This document shows positions 1 to 10,170 of a stretch of DNA of 64,000 nucleotides, piece after piece. This DNA is from Sepiola atlantica (lineage: Eukaryota > Mollusca > Cephalopoda > Sepiida > Sepiolidae): assembly GCA_963556195.1 (NCBI GenBank), contig OY744519.1, forward strand, positions 33,138,887 to 33,202,886, in the 5' to 3' direction. The translations under genes were made by a program, and so were the position numbers. The first letter of the stretch is position 1. Every line of letters begins with the position of its first letter. Under the pieces are notes generated by a model that was not told where the DNA came from, did no database searches, and saw only the letters and a program-made list of their open reading frames with translations.

Positions 1-2065
1 ATAACAGTGAAAAGTGTATTCAAGGTGTATGCAAATTAATAAAACGATAGATAAAACAAATCGTATGAAAAGTATATATATATATATATTAGAGTTGGGC
101 GGTTTTGAATTTTGGTTTCGGTATCGGTTTCGGTTTTTTCCCTTAAAACCTCGGTTTACGGTTCGGTTTTTCGGTTTTTTTGAAAAAAAAATTTTTTACT
201 ATGGAAGCTATTCATTCTCTTGTGTGATAATTAGTTATTATTCAACGTTTAGTTGAATTATGCCACTGTTTCGATAATGTTGTGACTGAATCATTCTCCA
301 TGATATGAATCATATAAGTTTTAAGGTGTTGACTGTTGTAATCAAAGTTCTGATATCTTTTTAACAGTTACTCCGTTTAAACAGTGACCAAAGATTCATG
401 AAAGATTTCTGAAGAATAAAACTGAGTTTGAATATACATTCTATCTAATGCTTTAACCCATCAGAAGCTAAAATATAACTCAGAAATGCAAGAAATTAAA
501 AAACGAAAATTTATTTAAACAAACAAAATAATTTACAAATAAAATTAAGCAAAAATGATGATGAAAAGGAAATATTGTCAAAATTATTTGACAGATCAAA
601 ATTTTAATTTTTTAATAACTGAAAATGTTTGCAAGACGTTGTGTCTTGTCGCGTAAATAAACACACCATATACTTCTCGAATTGCCGGTGTTGACTGTTG
701 GGATGTCTGTCATTTTGTGTGCTCGAAGTTCTGTCAACTGGTGCGTGTTGAGGTTAATATTTGTTTTTAAGACAGGGTAATAAAACTTTATAGACATGCG
801 TAAAAGACTAGTAGTACGCCCGAAAACCGCGCCAAGGGAAAAGGAAGGATGGTTAAAAAAAAAGAGAGATTATTAATTCACCTAAAGTCATTTTTTAAGC
901 TTTAAGGTAATTTTAGTCATAGAATTCATGACTTGGATTAAAGTTTAATAATTAAACTTTCGAATAAATTGTCAACTCTAAATAAATACCATATTAACAA
1001 TTTAGTAAAATATAAATCGTTGCATAGTCTACTTTTTGAATAACCATTTTTGGGAGAGAAAACGGTATAGTTGAGAGATAGTTCTCTAGAAATTACAATT
1101 TATGTATGAAGTGGCTTTTCAAAAGTAAACAATGAAATGCCTAATGTTTAAATAATTTTTAAAATCCGAATAAAGTGACACTATCATTGGCAACTACTTT
1201 TTTTCTTTTTAAATGTTTATACTTACTCACTACTTTTCGTTTATTTACTTTTACAAGTATTTTTTTTTAATTTCATTTTAATAACTTATTTTTTAGATAA
1301 CTCTGAAACAAACAAATAATTATTTTACAATTTTGAGTTGAATCAAATAGATTTTCGACATCATACGGAACGCGTTTGATTTTTTCTTTTTCATTTGAAA
1401 ATAGTTTATGCTAAAAATACGATGTCATGTTGTCTGTCGTATTTCTCTTTTTTTCATTTGAAAATTCAAAATGTTAATAAACAAATTGTAAACAAAGATT
1501 TCTTCCTACAAGTAGCAATACACATGAAAAAATTTAAATTGCTTAAAATATCGCAATAATGGCATATATAGAAAGAGATTGATGATCTAAGAAAGAATCT
1601 TTTTAATTTTTTTAAATCTGACTAAAAATAAGGAAGTTATGACTATTTTTGTGCCTCGCACAATTGGATATTTTCCCCTCTTTAATACCATATGCGTTTC
1701 GTCACATTTTTTACACTAATTTTTCAGTAAAACTGTTATATCTTTGTTAAAACACAAGATTAAGCAATGAAATTTACCATATAAGTGTATTTTTGTACAA
1801 GGAATCAGAATATGCCACTGAAAATCTCCAGAAATTAATGGTTTCCAAGTAATCTGCACTAAGTGCACATAAATATGCTGCAATACCTTAAAAATACCAT
1901 GAATCCATTAAAAGAAAGAAGTTAGAAAACTCAAAGTTGAATTGTAATACATTTTATGTACAAGAAACTAAAATCTAATACTAGGACTGTTTAAAAATGA
2001 ATATATTGCAAGATTTCTTTAGCATTATTGTATATTTACACCTTCTGCTAACTCACCCCCTTACC

Positions 2066-3012
2066 TCCCCAAAATATGAGATTCTACTTTTTTTATTTAG
2101 GCAATTACATGTTAACACCCTGAAAAACTTGGCAGAAAGAAAGAAACAAAAACAATTATTTTAGAATTTAAAGTGGGGATCAGTTTCACATAAAATAATC
2201 CCATTTCAAGGCCATTCTAGTGTTTTAGGACAGTTAATTATTTTTTCTATGGGAGATAAATCCTGTGCGTTTTTCTTGGTTTTTTTTTCGTTTTTTTTAG
2301 ACGATTATAAGGGTTTTTGTGGGAGGAGGGGGGCTTACCACTTGAACTTCAGGGGCAATTAAGTGTGAACACCCTGAAAACTTAGCAGAAAGAAAAAAAA
2401 ACAATTCATTTAGAATTTCGAGTGGGGGATTAGTTTCACATATATTTAATGCAGAATAATTCACCATTTCCGGGCCATTCTAGCGTTTTAGGGTATTAAT
2501 GAATTTTTTTCTATGGCAAATAAATCCTGTGCGTTTTTTTTTATGGGCGTCTGCTTTTTTTTTTTTTTTTTAGACGATTATGTGTGGTTTTAATGGGCTT
2601 TTTTGTAGGATTAGGGCTTCCTACTCGGACTTAGGGTTAGTGATAAGGTTAAGGAAGGGGTTTTGTTTTGGATGGAGGTTGCCATTCGGACTTAGTGTTA
2701 GAGTTAAGGGAGTTTTTTAGGAGTGGCTTGCTACTCATATTTAAGGTTAATGGTACGATACGTTCAAGATGGCATTTTTAGGAGGTGGGCTTGTTAGTCG
2801 TTAGTCGTACCTAGAGTTAATGGTAGAGTAATTATTTATTTTATAAATTTAACTAAAAGGCAAGAATGCCCGAGAAATCGGAGATCATTTTACATTAAAT
2901 TTATATGCGAAACTGATCCCCCACTCTAAATTCTAAACTATTTTTTGTTGTTTTTTTTTCATTTTTTCGCCAAGACGTAATCGCCTACAAAAGTAGAATC
3001 TTAATTTTTTTT
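2066..3012. mobile_element. Foldback element nested in the hAT-like element
   Basis: Sequence around 2080-2200 (GAGATTCTACTTTTTT, GCAATTACATGTTAACACC, then a GTGGGGATCAGTTTCACA block) recurs inverted at about 2885-3005 (CTGATCCCCCACTCTAAATT, then AAGTAGAATCTTAA). The left arm is internally duplicated: about 2106-2310 and 2350-2560 are direct copies sharing AACACCCTGAAAA, ATCAGTTTCACAT-type and AAATCCTGTGCGTTTTT blocks. The foldback at 57417-57854 shares the AATTACAYGTYAACACCCTG block, so this is a dispersed family. Transposon class unknown. Confidence 0.55.
2585..2830. repeat. Degenerate minisatellite, about 60-70 bp unit
   Basis: About four diverged direct units share GGGCTTSCTACTCGGACTTA followed by GGTTAGTG/GGTTAATGG-type sequence. 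It forms the spacer of the nested foldback. It superficially resembles telomere repeat but is not TTAGGG-periodic. Confidence 0.5.
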
Positions 3013-3671
3013 TTTAAATTGGCGACTAGAAATTCATTACTACTAGAAGTTCGAAAGTTGAGTGAAAACCAGTATTTTTTTAAGTATTTTTATAAAAGAA
3101 CCAAATAGGATTAACTTTTTTAAGCACAAAAAGTATTATCTTTTTTTACAAGACGCTGCTGCTGATTGATTGTTATATCAGCAATACTAGTAGCCATTGT
3201 TGACTTTCGCTCAAAAAAAGGACAATATTTTTTAGGATAAGATAATTTAAAATTACTATTACCGAAAGACAAAACAACGTACAATTATAATTTTAATGCA
3301 TAAAAAAAGATGAAAGATTAATTTATTTACTAGTTGGGTACGAAAAATGTAACAACATTTTCTATATTCATATTTTAAAATGTTTAAAATTTGTTCTAGA
3401 ATGAAAATAAACAAAAATCGCCTCGTGTTTATAGCAGTAATTGCAGTAATATATTTGTTCAATCTGTCCTCTTACTAATATAACATTTTTTGGTAATATT
3501 CAATTTTATTCAAATCGGAAAATCTTTTCAACCGTGTTTCCTTGTATATGGTGGCTTACCGTAGTAAAAACACAACACCGAACGGTTACGGTTTAAAAAA
3601 AAAAAACCGCTTCGGTATTCGGTATGGGGACGAAACCGAAAAACCGCGGTTTTTCGGTAAAACCGCCCATC

Positions 3672-3674
<3 letters not shown>

Positions 3675-3719
<45 letters not shown>
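3675..3719. repeat. (TA)n microsatellite
   Basis: Uninterrupted TA repeat at the right border of the hAT-like element. Confidence 0.95.
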
Positions 3720-3722
<3 letters not shown>

Positions 3723-4339
3723 TACATACTATCCACCCCCTAATATAGTTGGAAGACACTGAAATTTTGGAAAACTCTTAATTAGTGTCTTATAAATATT
3801 GTTACAGTTTCATTAAAACAGATACACGTATTTGAAGTTTTAAGGTGATTCTACCCCCATGGCTCACTTAGGAGAGGCACGCACATATTTGGCACATAGT
3901 GGGGAATGTAGAGATTCAGTACCATTTCCATTGTCTTTCCCTGAGAATTTTATACATACATATATAAATGTCATCAAAATAGGATATATTTGAAATTTTA
4001 AGGGAAGTTCTACCTTCGACCACTGCTATTGTCTTCCCCAAAAAGAATGCTTTTTTGATCATCTGTAGATTCTTTGACCTTTCTTTCTATAGAGAACACA
4101 CACAGAAACATTGACATTTATATATGTATAGATTGAGCTGACATTTACTTTTATGGTAAAAAAGATGGTAGGTAAAAAATCGTAGAATTTTTACCAGGGG
4201 GGAGGGGGGTAAATAGATGGATCATTAGATCGGCAAAGAAATCTGCCCATTGTTTTTTCTCAATATTTATAATATATATTGTTTGAACAACTACTTCCTA
4301 TCAATTTATTTCTATTATCAACATCTTGTGATCGATTTA
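3720..4339. other. AT-rich stretch without a recognisable gene
   Basis: Short near-duplicates occur (GAAGTTTTAAGGTGATTCTAC near 3833 and GAAATTTTAAGGGAAGTTCTAC near 3991). No coding signal is visible. Confidence 0.6.
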
Positions 4340-4610
4340 TTTTGTCAAGTTACAGGATTCATCATCATATTCGGTTTAACGTCCATTTTACATGCTGCCA
4401 TGTGTCGGAAGCCAATTTCTAAAAACCTATTTCTGCCCAGGTCTTTATTTATCCCTCTTTTTCTTGGATCCATCCGTATCACTTTTTTCCATGTTTTCCT
4501 TAGCCTCCCTTGTGAGCTGACCCTGCTATATCAATTGTTCTGCATCTACTAACCCAGGAACTATCATCCATTCTTTCAACGTGGCCATACCATCGAATCC
4601 CTCTGTCCAG
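4340..4610 (-). pseudogene. Non-LTR retrotransposon 3' fragment (C-terminal end of RT ORF)
   Basis: The reverse strand translates to IRWYGHVERMDDSSWVSRC, then RLRKTWKKVIRMDP, then HMAACKMDVKPN near the end. The pattern RxRWYGHVxRM followed by GRxRKTW is characteristic of the C-terminal tail of LINE reverse transcriptase polyproteins, the zinc-knuckle-less tail common in invertebrate RTE/L1-like elements. Only about 80 codons remain and the catalytic RT domain is absent, so it is a 5'-truncated dead copy. Related tails in this window lie at 9715-10170, 34990-35365 and 37990-38345. The clade cannot be settled by eye. Confidence 0.7.
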
Positions 4611-4689
4611 ATTGTGATCATTTATGTTTCCATTCAATTGAGGGAGACTGAATCTGGCTTTCTAACAAAGTCAATGAAATTGAATATAT

Positions 4690-5250
4690 ATATAAAGTTA
4701 GGTATGTGTATATGTTTATATATTTGTATGTACAGGATTCACTTTAAAACTAATAAACCGATCATTATGAATGTGGGTTTTATTTAGTTTAATTTAGTTT
4801 TATGCGAAAGGGGGTAAAAAAGGGATGTAAGCCCTTCATGAAAATTCAGATACTTTCGATTTTTTGTTAAATTTTAACAATTGCTATTAGACATCAATTA
4901 ATAAATATGTCAGTTTCTTGGGAGTATTTTAAAGGGTCTGTGTGATGGGGGGGGGGGGGGCTACCATTTGAAAATTATGATATTTTAGATTTGCATTTAA
5001 TTTGATGCATAGTCACGAGTGAGATTCCCTGAATTTCAATTTCTAAGACCCCTTAAGCTTAAGCCATTAATTTTAGACATTTTCTAGAATCAAAATCATT
5101 TCATAGATTTTGATCAAAATTGGAATGCATATTCTAGACATAAGGTTTTATATCGTTATATTGTGATTTTGATCTTCATAAGAGGACATAAAAATCGTGC
5201 AAAACAATTCTGTTTGGGGAATTTATTTTACCTGCCCTGGGACAGGTATT
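4690..5250 (+). repeat. Dispersed repeat family R4, copy 1
   Basis: A block of about 550 bp matches 28322-28860 and 51475-52035, both on the opposite strand. Shared landmarks are AGCCCTTCATGAAAATT, GACATCAATTAATAAATAT, TCTAGAATCAAAATCAT and ATTCTGTTTGGGGAAT. A poly-G run (4949-4960) interrupts this copy. No ORF or terminal repeat was recognised, so it is an unclassified interspersed repeat. Confidence 0.7.
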
Positions 5251-5251
5251 C

Positions 5252-5254
<3 letters not shown>

Positions 5255-5306
<52 letters not shown>
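5255..5306. repeat. (TA)n microsatellite
   Basis: About 50 bp of TA. On the minus strand it lies at the 3' end of the tRNA-Ser-like SINE with the hammerhead motif and may be its expanded tail. Confidence 0.95.
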
Positions 5307-5311
<5 letters not shown>

Positions 5312-5337
5312 TATAAATAAATATTAAATTATTTATA

Positions 5338-5383
5338 CCTGAAGGCGCTAGCGTTTCAAGCTTATTGCTCTCATCAGTGCAGG
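5338..5383 (-). ncRNA. Type I hammerhead ribozyme motif (probably inactive)
   Basis: The minus strand, 5' to 3', holds every hammerhead part in order. Stem I strand CCUGCA is followed by core CUGAUGA. Stem II is GAGC, loop AAUAA, GCUU. Then come core GAAA and a short palindromic stem III, CGCUAGCG. The cleavage-site triplet is next, then stem I strand UUCAGG. Stem I pairs five of six positions (one C-U mismatch). Stem II pairs fully with one G-U. The palindromic stem III fits the minimal type I hammerheads known from retrozymes and Penelope-like elements, which can act as dimers. The expected NUH site reads GCC where GUC would be usual, so the U at 16.1 is lost and cleavage is doubtful. It lies about 20 bp downstream of a tRNA-like head on the same strand. 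Confidence 0.75.
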
Positions 5384-5400
5384 AAAGTAACAATCTTAGA

Positions 5401-5482
5401 CGGTCGGGAGGCACGAACCCCGTTCACAAAGTCAGCCTAGAATCTGCAAGCAGTCGCCATATCCACTCGGCCACCGGAAACT
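5401..5482 (-). mobile_element. tRNA-Ser/Leu-like SINE head
   Basis: The minus strand contains an A-box-like GTGGCCGAGTGG and, about 50 nt later, a B-box-like GGGGTTCGTGCCTCCC. The spacing and the long variable region point to a class II (Ser/Leu) tRNA ancestor. The acceptor stem does not pair, so this is not a functional tRNA gene. Downstream on the same strand come the hammerhead motif (5338-5383), an AT-rich stretch and a (TA)n tract, giving a SINE-like layout of about 180 bp from pol III head to tail. Confidence 0.65.
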
Positions 5483-5499
5483 GTCACGTGATTTAGGGA

Positions 5500-5649
5500 A
5501 ATTTAGATCTATATGTACCTAGTAGCGGGCGCAGATAGAAGACTAGTCGAGAGTATTAAACGAACGTATTCAGAACTTTACATTAGAGCTTTTTGACAGT
5601 CTATTTTTAACATCCCGAGAGTGCTCGACTTTAATTTCTTAAAGGGGCT

Positions 5650-5684
<35 letters not shown>

Positions 5685-5985
5685 AAATAAAATTGAATTC
5701 AAACCATTGGATATTTTAAGTAGAATAATCTATAGAGTAAATGTGGTATTGCGGTGACTACTGAAGTGAAAGTAATGAGCAAATCGTAAAAGAGAAATAA
5801 TAGTACTTGGAAGAACGGGTCAAAATGAATCTAGTTAAGAGTAGGATAGATAGAATTACCAACTACCCCCCCCCCCCCCATGCACACACATACCACACTT
5901 TTGATGGCCATGTGCCTAATCTGTAAATGAATATATTTTTTATATTCTAGCAAATAATTCGAATTGTATCATCTGTTCTGTCAAA
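5500..5985. other. No gene; (TA)n and poly-C tracts
   Basis: Contains a (TA)n run at 5653-5682 and a poly-C run near 5866-5879. Otherwise nothing recognisable. Confidence 0.6.
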
Positions 5986-5989
5986 GGAG

Positions 5990-6100
5990 GAGAAATCCTC
6001 ATAGACTGGAGCAATTTTATATTTCACATTAAAAACCGACCTTGTGTCTAACTCCCCCATCATGGGGAGGCAAGTAAATAGAGACTGTATTCTATGAGGA
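5990..6100 (+). mobile_element. Headless copy of the U2-SINE family (3' part)
   Basis: Shares ATTAAAAACCGACYTTG, YGTCTAACTC and GGGAGGCAAGTAAATA with the 3' end of the U2-headed copy at 19318-19537. The sequence CCCCCATCATGGGG can form a small hairpin before the GTAAATA end. The head is missing. Confidence 0.65.
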
Positions 6101-6529
6101 CTTAGAAATAAATTACCCCAAATCCGTTTATATTCTGTAGAACTTGAATAATTTTCTCTTGATAAAATGTACTTTTTTTTTCTGTTCAACATATTCTAAC
6201 CTAGTGACAGATCCCCCCCCCCCGAGAACACCTGTGTCGTCAGTACAAAATAGAAAAAAAACAACTGTTTTTGGGTTATTGACAAAATTATTTTTGTTTT
6301 ATCTTTTTATGACTTGAGCTTTTTTTTTTCTATCTTGCATAAAAAGCTTTGTTTTATAAAGTGAGGTGGGGGTATTATTCAATGTAAACTAAACTAGCTT
6401 TTAAAATTAACAGCTGTTATTAATATACATCATGTTTGGTAGAAATTTGACCCTTTTTCGAAAGGTAGTAAACGTCATATCTTGGCCAATAATTGATGTA
6501 TTCTACAAATTCAAAGTGCATCTCTAAGA

Positions 6530-7325
6530 GGATTTTTTGCCGAATTGAGCTCACTCGAAGAAAGTGCCATGAACCTCCACTAGGAATCTGAACCTAGAGC
6601 ATGCAGCCTTCACGGTCTTCTAGAGACGCCTGAACATTAGTTTAATCCCGGCAATCAGCTCATCCTTGGTGTTGTAGGCAGTACGATTGGTGTCTTTCTC
6701 AACTGCAACCCACGTATAATAGTCCATAGAATTGCAATAAGGTGATTCCAGAGGGAGAGGGGGCATTGTTAAAATTGGTGCTGTCATAGAAGTTCTCAGA
6801 CAGCCACTTTTGGGGTTTCCCAGAGGTGTGACATCGAGATGCGTCCTGCAGTCCGCCCCCTGCCCCCCCAGTACTTGGCAACATGGACAGCAACTCGGTA
6901 TAGCTATCTGACTTAAGTTTGAGTCCTTTTTCGAAGATGTGGGGCGGTATGATGTGGCTTTCACTGGAAACACACTGCAAAGATCAGCACAGTTTGATGA
7001 AACTTGGCCTTCATGACACCTGGGAATTTGTGCGTCTGAACGCTAATCACCTGTTGTTCTGTGTTATGCAATTAGTCCAAGCAGAAGTTTTTCTCACTTG
7101 AAAAGAACCAGAGCATCAACAGCTCGACTGGATGTTTGATCTTGTTGAGGAGTTTCTTGGCTTTTGTAAAACGGTTCCGTTGGGCTTTCGTGGTGTTGAG
7201 TTGGTCCTTGCGACTTTTGTATAAGAAGTAGCGAAGATCTTCATTCAGGATTTTCTTCATAGTCGCCACTCTGCCGCCCATCTTTCTTATCAAGGTCCGC
7301 ATTACCGTGCCTTTTTTATTCTTCA
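6530..7325 (-). pseudogene. Mariner-like (Tc1/mariner superfamily) transposase pseudogene
   Basis: The reverse strand reads, with frameshifts, as the C-terminal two thirds of a mariner-type DDE transposase. Recognisable blocks in order are MRTLIRKMGG, NRFTKAKKLLNKIKHP, MLWFFSSEKNF, IIPPHIFEKGLKL, MDYYTWVAVEKDTNR and TVKAACSRFRF. The family block FSDEKNF, with the first catalytic Asp, reads FSSEKNF, and the SPD block with the third Asp reads SPY. At least two key residues are therefore lost, besides stops and frame changes near 7070 and 6900. The N-terminal DNA-binding region is absent: the copy ends where the foldback at 7335 begins. It cannot encode an active enzyme. Confidence 0.8.
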
Positions 7326-7334
7326 GATTCTCTA

Positions 7335-8591
7335 CGAATCAAGGGAGGCGAGAGAGCGCTCTATCCCTTAATAGACTACACGAATGGCCTATGCTGGAAA
7401 TCTCATTTCTTTGATCAATCATAACTCAAAAACCAATAAACCCAATTAGTTAAAACTTTGCACAACATTTTTATTTGATAGGTTCTATAAGTGTGTAGAA
7501 TTTCAGCATCATTAGTCAAGGCAACCCAGAGATCCAGAGAGTTCAATCATGAAATCATGTTATCTGTGTGTACGTACGTACGACCCTGTATCTCATCAAT
7601 TATTTGATGGATTTAGCTGATTTTTGGCAGAGATAGAGGTTCTAGGGTCTAGTTGATGGCATTTTAATTTCAGTTTACCATATACCTTGGTTTTCCAGAA
7701 AATTCCAAAAAACCTTATGAGAAGGAATTGTATTGAGGCATAGCTTTTACAAAAGTAGTGACATTCCATGAAAAATGCCAGTATACTGAAATCATATGCC
7801 CTTAATAGAGTTAAGATGAAAATTCATATACACTAAATGTACAAAAGCAAGGAAATTCCCAAATTTTTACACTTTTATTGTCATTAAGGGTATGACTACA
7901 TATCAACCAAACCATTTCATTATCACATCACTACAGTATAAATCTCTATGCATGAGTGGATGAAGTGTGTGAGGTGCGCTGAAGAAAAATTCCTACCAGT
8001 AAAATACATAGCCCTGTTGTACTCGCATACCCTTAATGACAATAAAAGTGTACAAATTTGGGAATTTCCTTGCTTTTGTACATTTAGTGTATATGAATTT
8101 TCATCTTAACCCTATTAAGGGCATATGATTTCAGTATACTGGCATTTATCATGGAATGTCACTACTTTTGTAAAGGCTATGCCTCAATACAATGGTCATT
8201 TTTAAGTTTTTTTTTTAATTTTCTGGAAAACTAAGGTATATGGTAAACTGAAATTAAAATGCCATCAACTAGACCCTAGAACCTCTATCTCTGCCAAAAA
8301 TCAGCTGAATCCATCAAATAGTTGATGAGATACAGGGTGGCACATACATACATACGTACGTACACACAGATAACATGATTTCATGATTGAACTTTCTGGA
8401 TCTCTGGGTTGCCTTGACTAATGATGCTGAAATTCTACACACTTATAGAACCTATCAAATAAAAATGTTGTGCAAAATTTTAACTAATTTGGTTTATTGG
8501 TTTTTGAGTTATGATTGATCAAAGAAATGAGATTTCCAGCATAGGCCGTTTTTGAAGTCTATTAAGGGATAGAGCGCTCTCGTGCCTCCCT

Positions 8592-8597
<6 letters not shown>
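7335..8597. mobile_element. Long foldback (inverted-repeat) element with ~560-bp arms
   Basis: Left arm 7339-7892 and right arm 8028-8597 are inverted copies with few differences, around a spacer of about 135 bp (7893-8027). Both ends carry TCAAGGGAGGC plus AGAGCGCTC. Arm landmarks are GCCTATGCTGGAAATCTC and TGTACGTACGTAC. No ORF is present. It resembles a large MITE or foldback element, and its superfamily is unclear. It adjoins the truncated mariner pseudogene on the left and a (TA)n tract on the right. Confidence 0.85.

Positions 8598-8638
<41 letters not shown>
8594..8638. repeat. (TA)n microsatellite
   Basis: TA run immediately following the foldback. Confidence 0.95.
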
Positions 8639-8641
<3 letters not shown>

Positions 8642-8644
8642 CAC

Positions 8645-8810
8645 TAATAGGTCACCACTTATCACGGTCAAGAGCCACCGGTGGATAAGGCTTAATGAAA
8701 CTGAATAATTATCAGTCGAAAGATGAGGAACACTATGTGAGTACTAACATTGATCAATGGTATGAATCGCGTTTGATTAGTTATGGGGAAGATTTTGACA
8801 CAAATTTGTT
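8645..8810 (+). repeat. Dispersed repeat, copy 1 of 2
   Basis: Matches 49925-50170. Shared landmarks are AAGAGCCAC, GGATAAGG, TTAATGARAC, GAAAGAT, GAACACTATG, GAGTACTAACATTGAT, ATGGTATGA and TTGATTA. The second copy contains an extra stretch of about 75 bp. Class unknown. Confidence 0.55.
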
Positions 8811-9714
8811 GACATTGTCTTTAAAGGCGATCAAGTTGTAATCAGTAGGAAAGCAGTCCCGTGCTAATGGCAGGCAGAAATCTCTTGCAAAGCAGCTCTA
8901 TCCATGAAAATTCCGCCTGACACTAGGCACATGGAGGAAAAAAGGAAAGTCTTTTTCCATTGTGGTAGGAAGACTAGTTTTTGCTGTGAATGTCTTACAA
9001 GGAAGAACCGAATGGAGTAGAAAGAGACTGGTAACGTCTCTTCTGTGAGAAAGGAGAGGGAGGCGAGAGAAGAGATCAGCCCCCAACTGGATTTAAAAAT
9101 CAATTTTCTACTCTGTCAAGGCAGGAACGAGTGCCATGTGCATTCACTAATATGTTAATTGTTAGCACTGACATGATTCGTTTGACTTTTTCTCAAAAGT
9201 AGAATCAGCGACATTTGTATTAGATTAATAATTAAATTATTAACATTTTATCATACATTCTTTCGTTTATGAGTTTAACAGGAGTTTGTTGCTTTCATTG
9301 ACATCTGATTAACCAGGGTTTTAGCATCATAATTGCTTATTGGATAAGTGTTGTTTTGTTTTTTTAATGAGTTTTATTGCTTTTTTATTCACTTATAGAA
9401 GGCACCAGATTTTTGTTCATCCCATAAATGAACATAAACAACTAAGACCATAGGTTTGTGTATTTTCCCACCGAGTGCTTTCAATCATCGTTGATCATAT
9501 TCTTGTTAGACATTATATTACAATGGTTGTTATATTTTAAAGTGTAACTTTTGTCTTTGCTTTTTTATATTTAATTTGAGACATTTCTTTTTTTTTTAGG
9601 AATAGTGGGGGGGGGATATAGTAGGGTTATATATTATTCAAAGATTCAAAGTAGCATTTAAATAGGGTTTTCAAAAGTAAACGTTCCAACAAACCTGATT
9701 TTTTTCTACGTACA
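8811..9714. other. No recognisable gene
   Basis: Mixed AT-rich sequence with short spurious ORFs on the minus strand near 8864-9103 and a poly-G run at 9607-9614. I recognise no family. Confidence 0.5.
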
Positions 9715-10170
9715 TTTCAAGAAAAACTTTTATTAAATATTGGGCAAAATTTTGTGAGTTTTGCCTCTGATAACATCGCGTGCTGTCCCTCTCTACATCC
9801 AGGGTAAGCTATATAGCAGCTGTCAGGAACGTCATGATATATGACAGTGACTGCTGGGCTCTTGCCCAACCCTCTCTCATCCGACTTCAACACAATGGCA
9901 GATCCATGATTAGATGGATCTGCAATGTGAAATCTGACCAAACCCAACACATGTGGTCAGAGGATTCGCTGAAGCGCTACATTTGCCCAGCATAGAGATT
10001 ATTAAGGATGAATCGGTTACGCTGGTATGGTCATGTGGAACGTAGATAAACCTTTGCATCGATGTCTTAAATCACAGGAAGATTGACCAGCCAAGAAAAA
10101 CTTGGAAGCAAGTGCTGAGACAAGACTGCACAGGGTGGAATTTGGAGACAGCTGACCTGCAGAAAACTGG
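9715..10170 (+). pseudogene. Non-LTR retrotransposon 3' fragment
   Basis: The + strand reads DSDCWALAQPSLIRLQ, SMIRWICNVKSDQTQH, then after a stop NRLRWYGHVERR and RKTWKQVLRQDC. This is the C-terminal tail of a LINE RT polyprotein (W-AL-x-LxRLxxNxRxMIRWICNVK, then LRWYGHVER). Stops at about 9993 and 10046 and the lack of RT motifs show a dead, 5'-truncated copy. The minus-strand copy at 34990-35365 is the same family at nucleotide level (both contain GCTACA, TTGCCCAGCATAGAG and GCTGGTATGGTCATGTG). Confidence 0.75.

Larger units (their letters stand above)
90..3675. mobile_element. hAT-like DNA transposon, non-autonomous or decayed
   Basis: The ends are inverted repeats. The left end reads TAGAGTTGGGCGGTTTT and the right end, reverse-complemented, reads TAGAGATGGGCGGTTTT. 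The similarity continues for roughly 90 bp through GGTTTCGG/CGGTTTTT-rich sequence (90-185 and about 3580-3675). A TAGAG start and an 8-bp duplication are typical of hAT elements. The flanks (82-89 and 3676-3683) both read ATATATAT, but they lie in TA repeats, so the duplication is weak evidence. No hAT transposase or BED finger is readable in the 3.6-kb interior; only short spurious ORFs occur. The interior instead holds a second inverted-repeat element at about 2066-3012. The hAT assignment comes from the termini only. Confidence 0.65.

Noticed and set aside
2600..2830. Interstitial telomere repeat (TTAGGGTTAG)
   Set aside because: Only isolated TTAGGGTTAG words inside a ~65-bp minisatellite; no hexamer periodicity.
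5401..5482. Functional tRNA-Ser/Leu gene
   Set aside because: The acceptor stem does not pair and the sequence continues into a SINE-like body.
6620..6980. Two overlapping minus-strand genes
   Set aside because: They are two reading frames of one frameshifted mariner transposase pseudogene.
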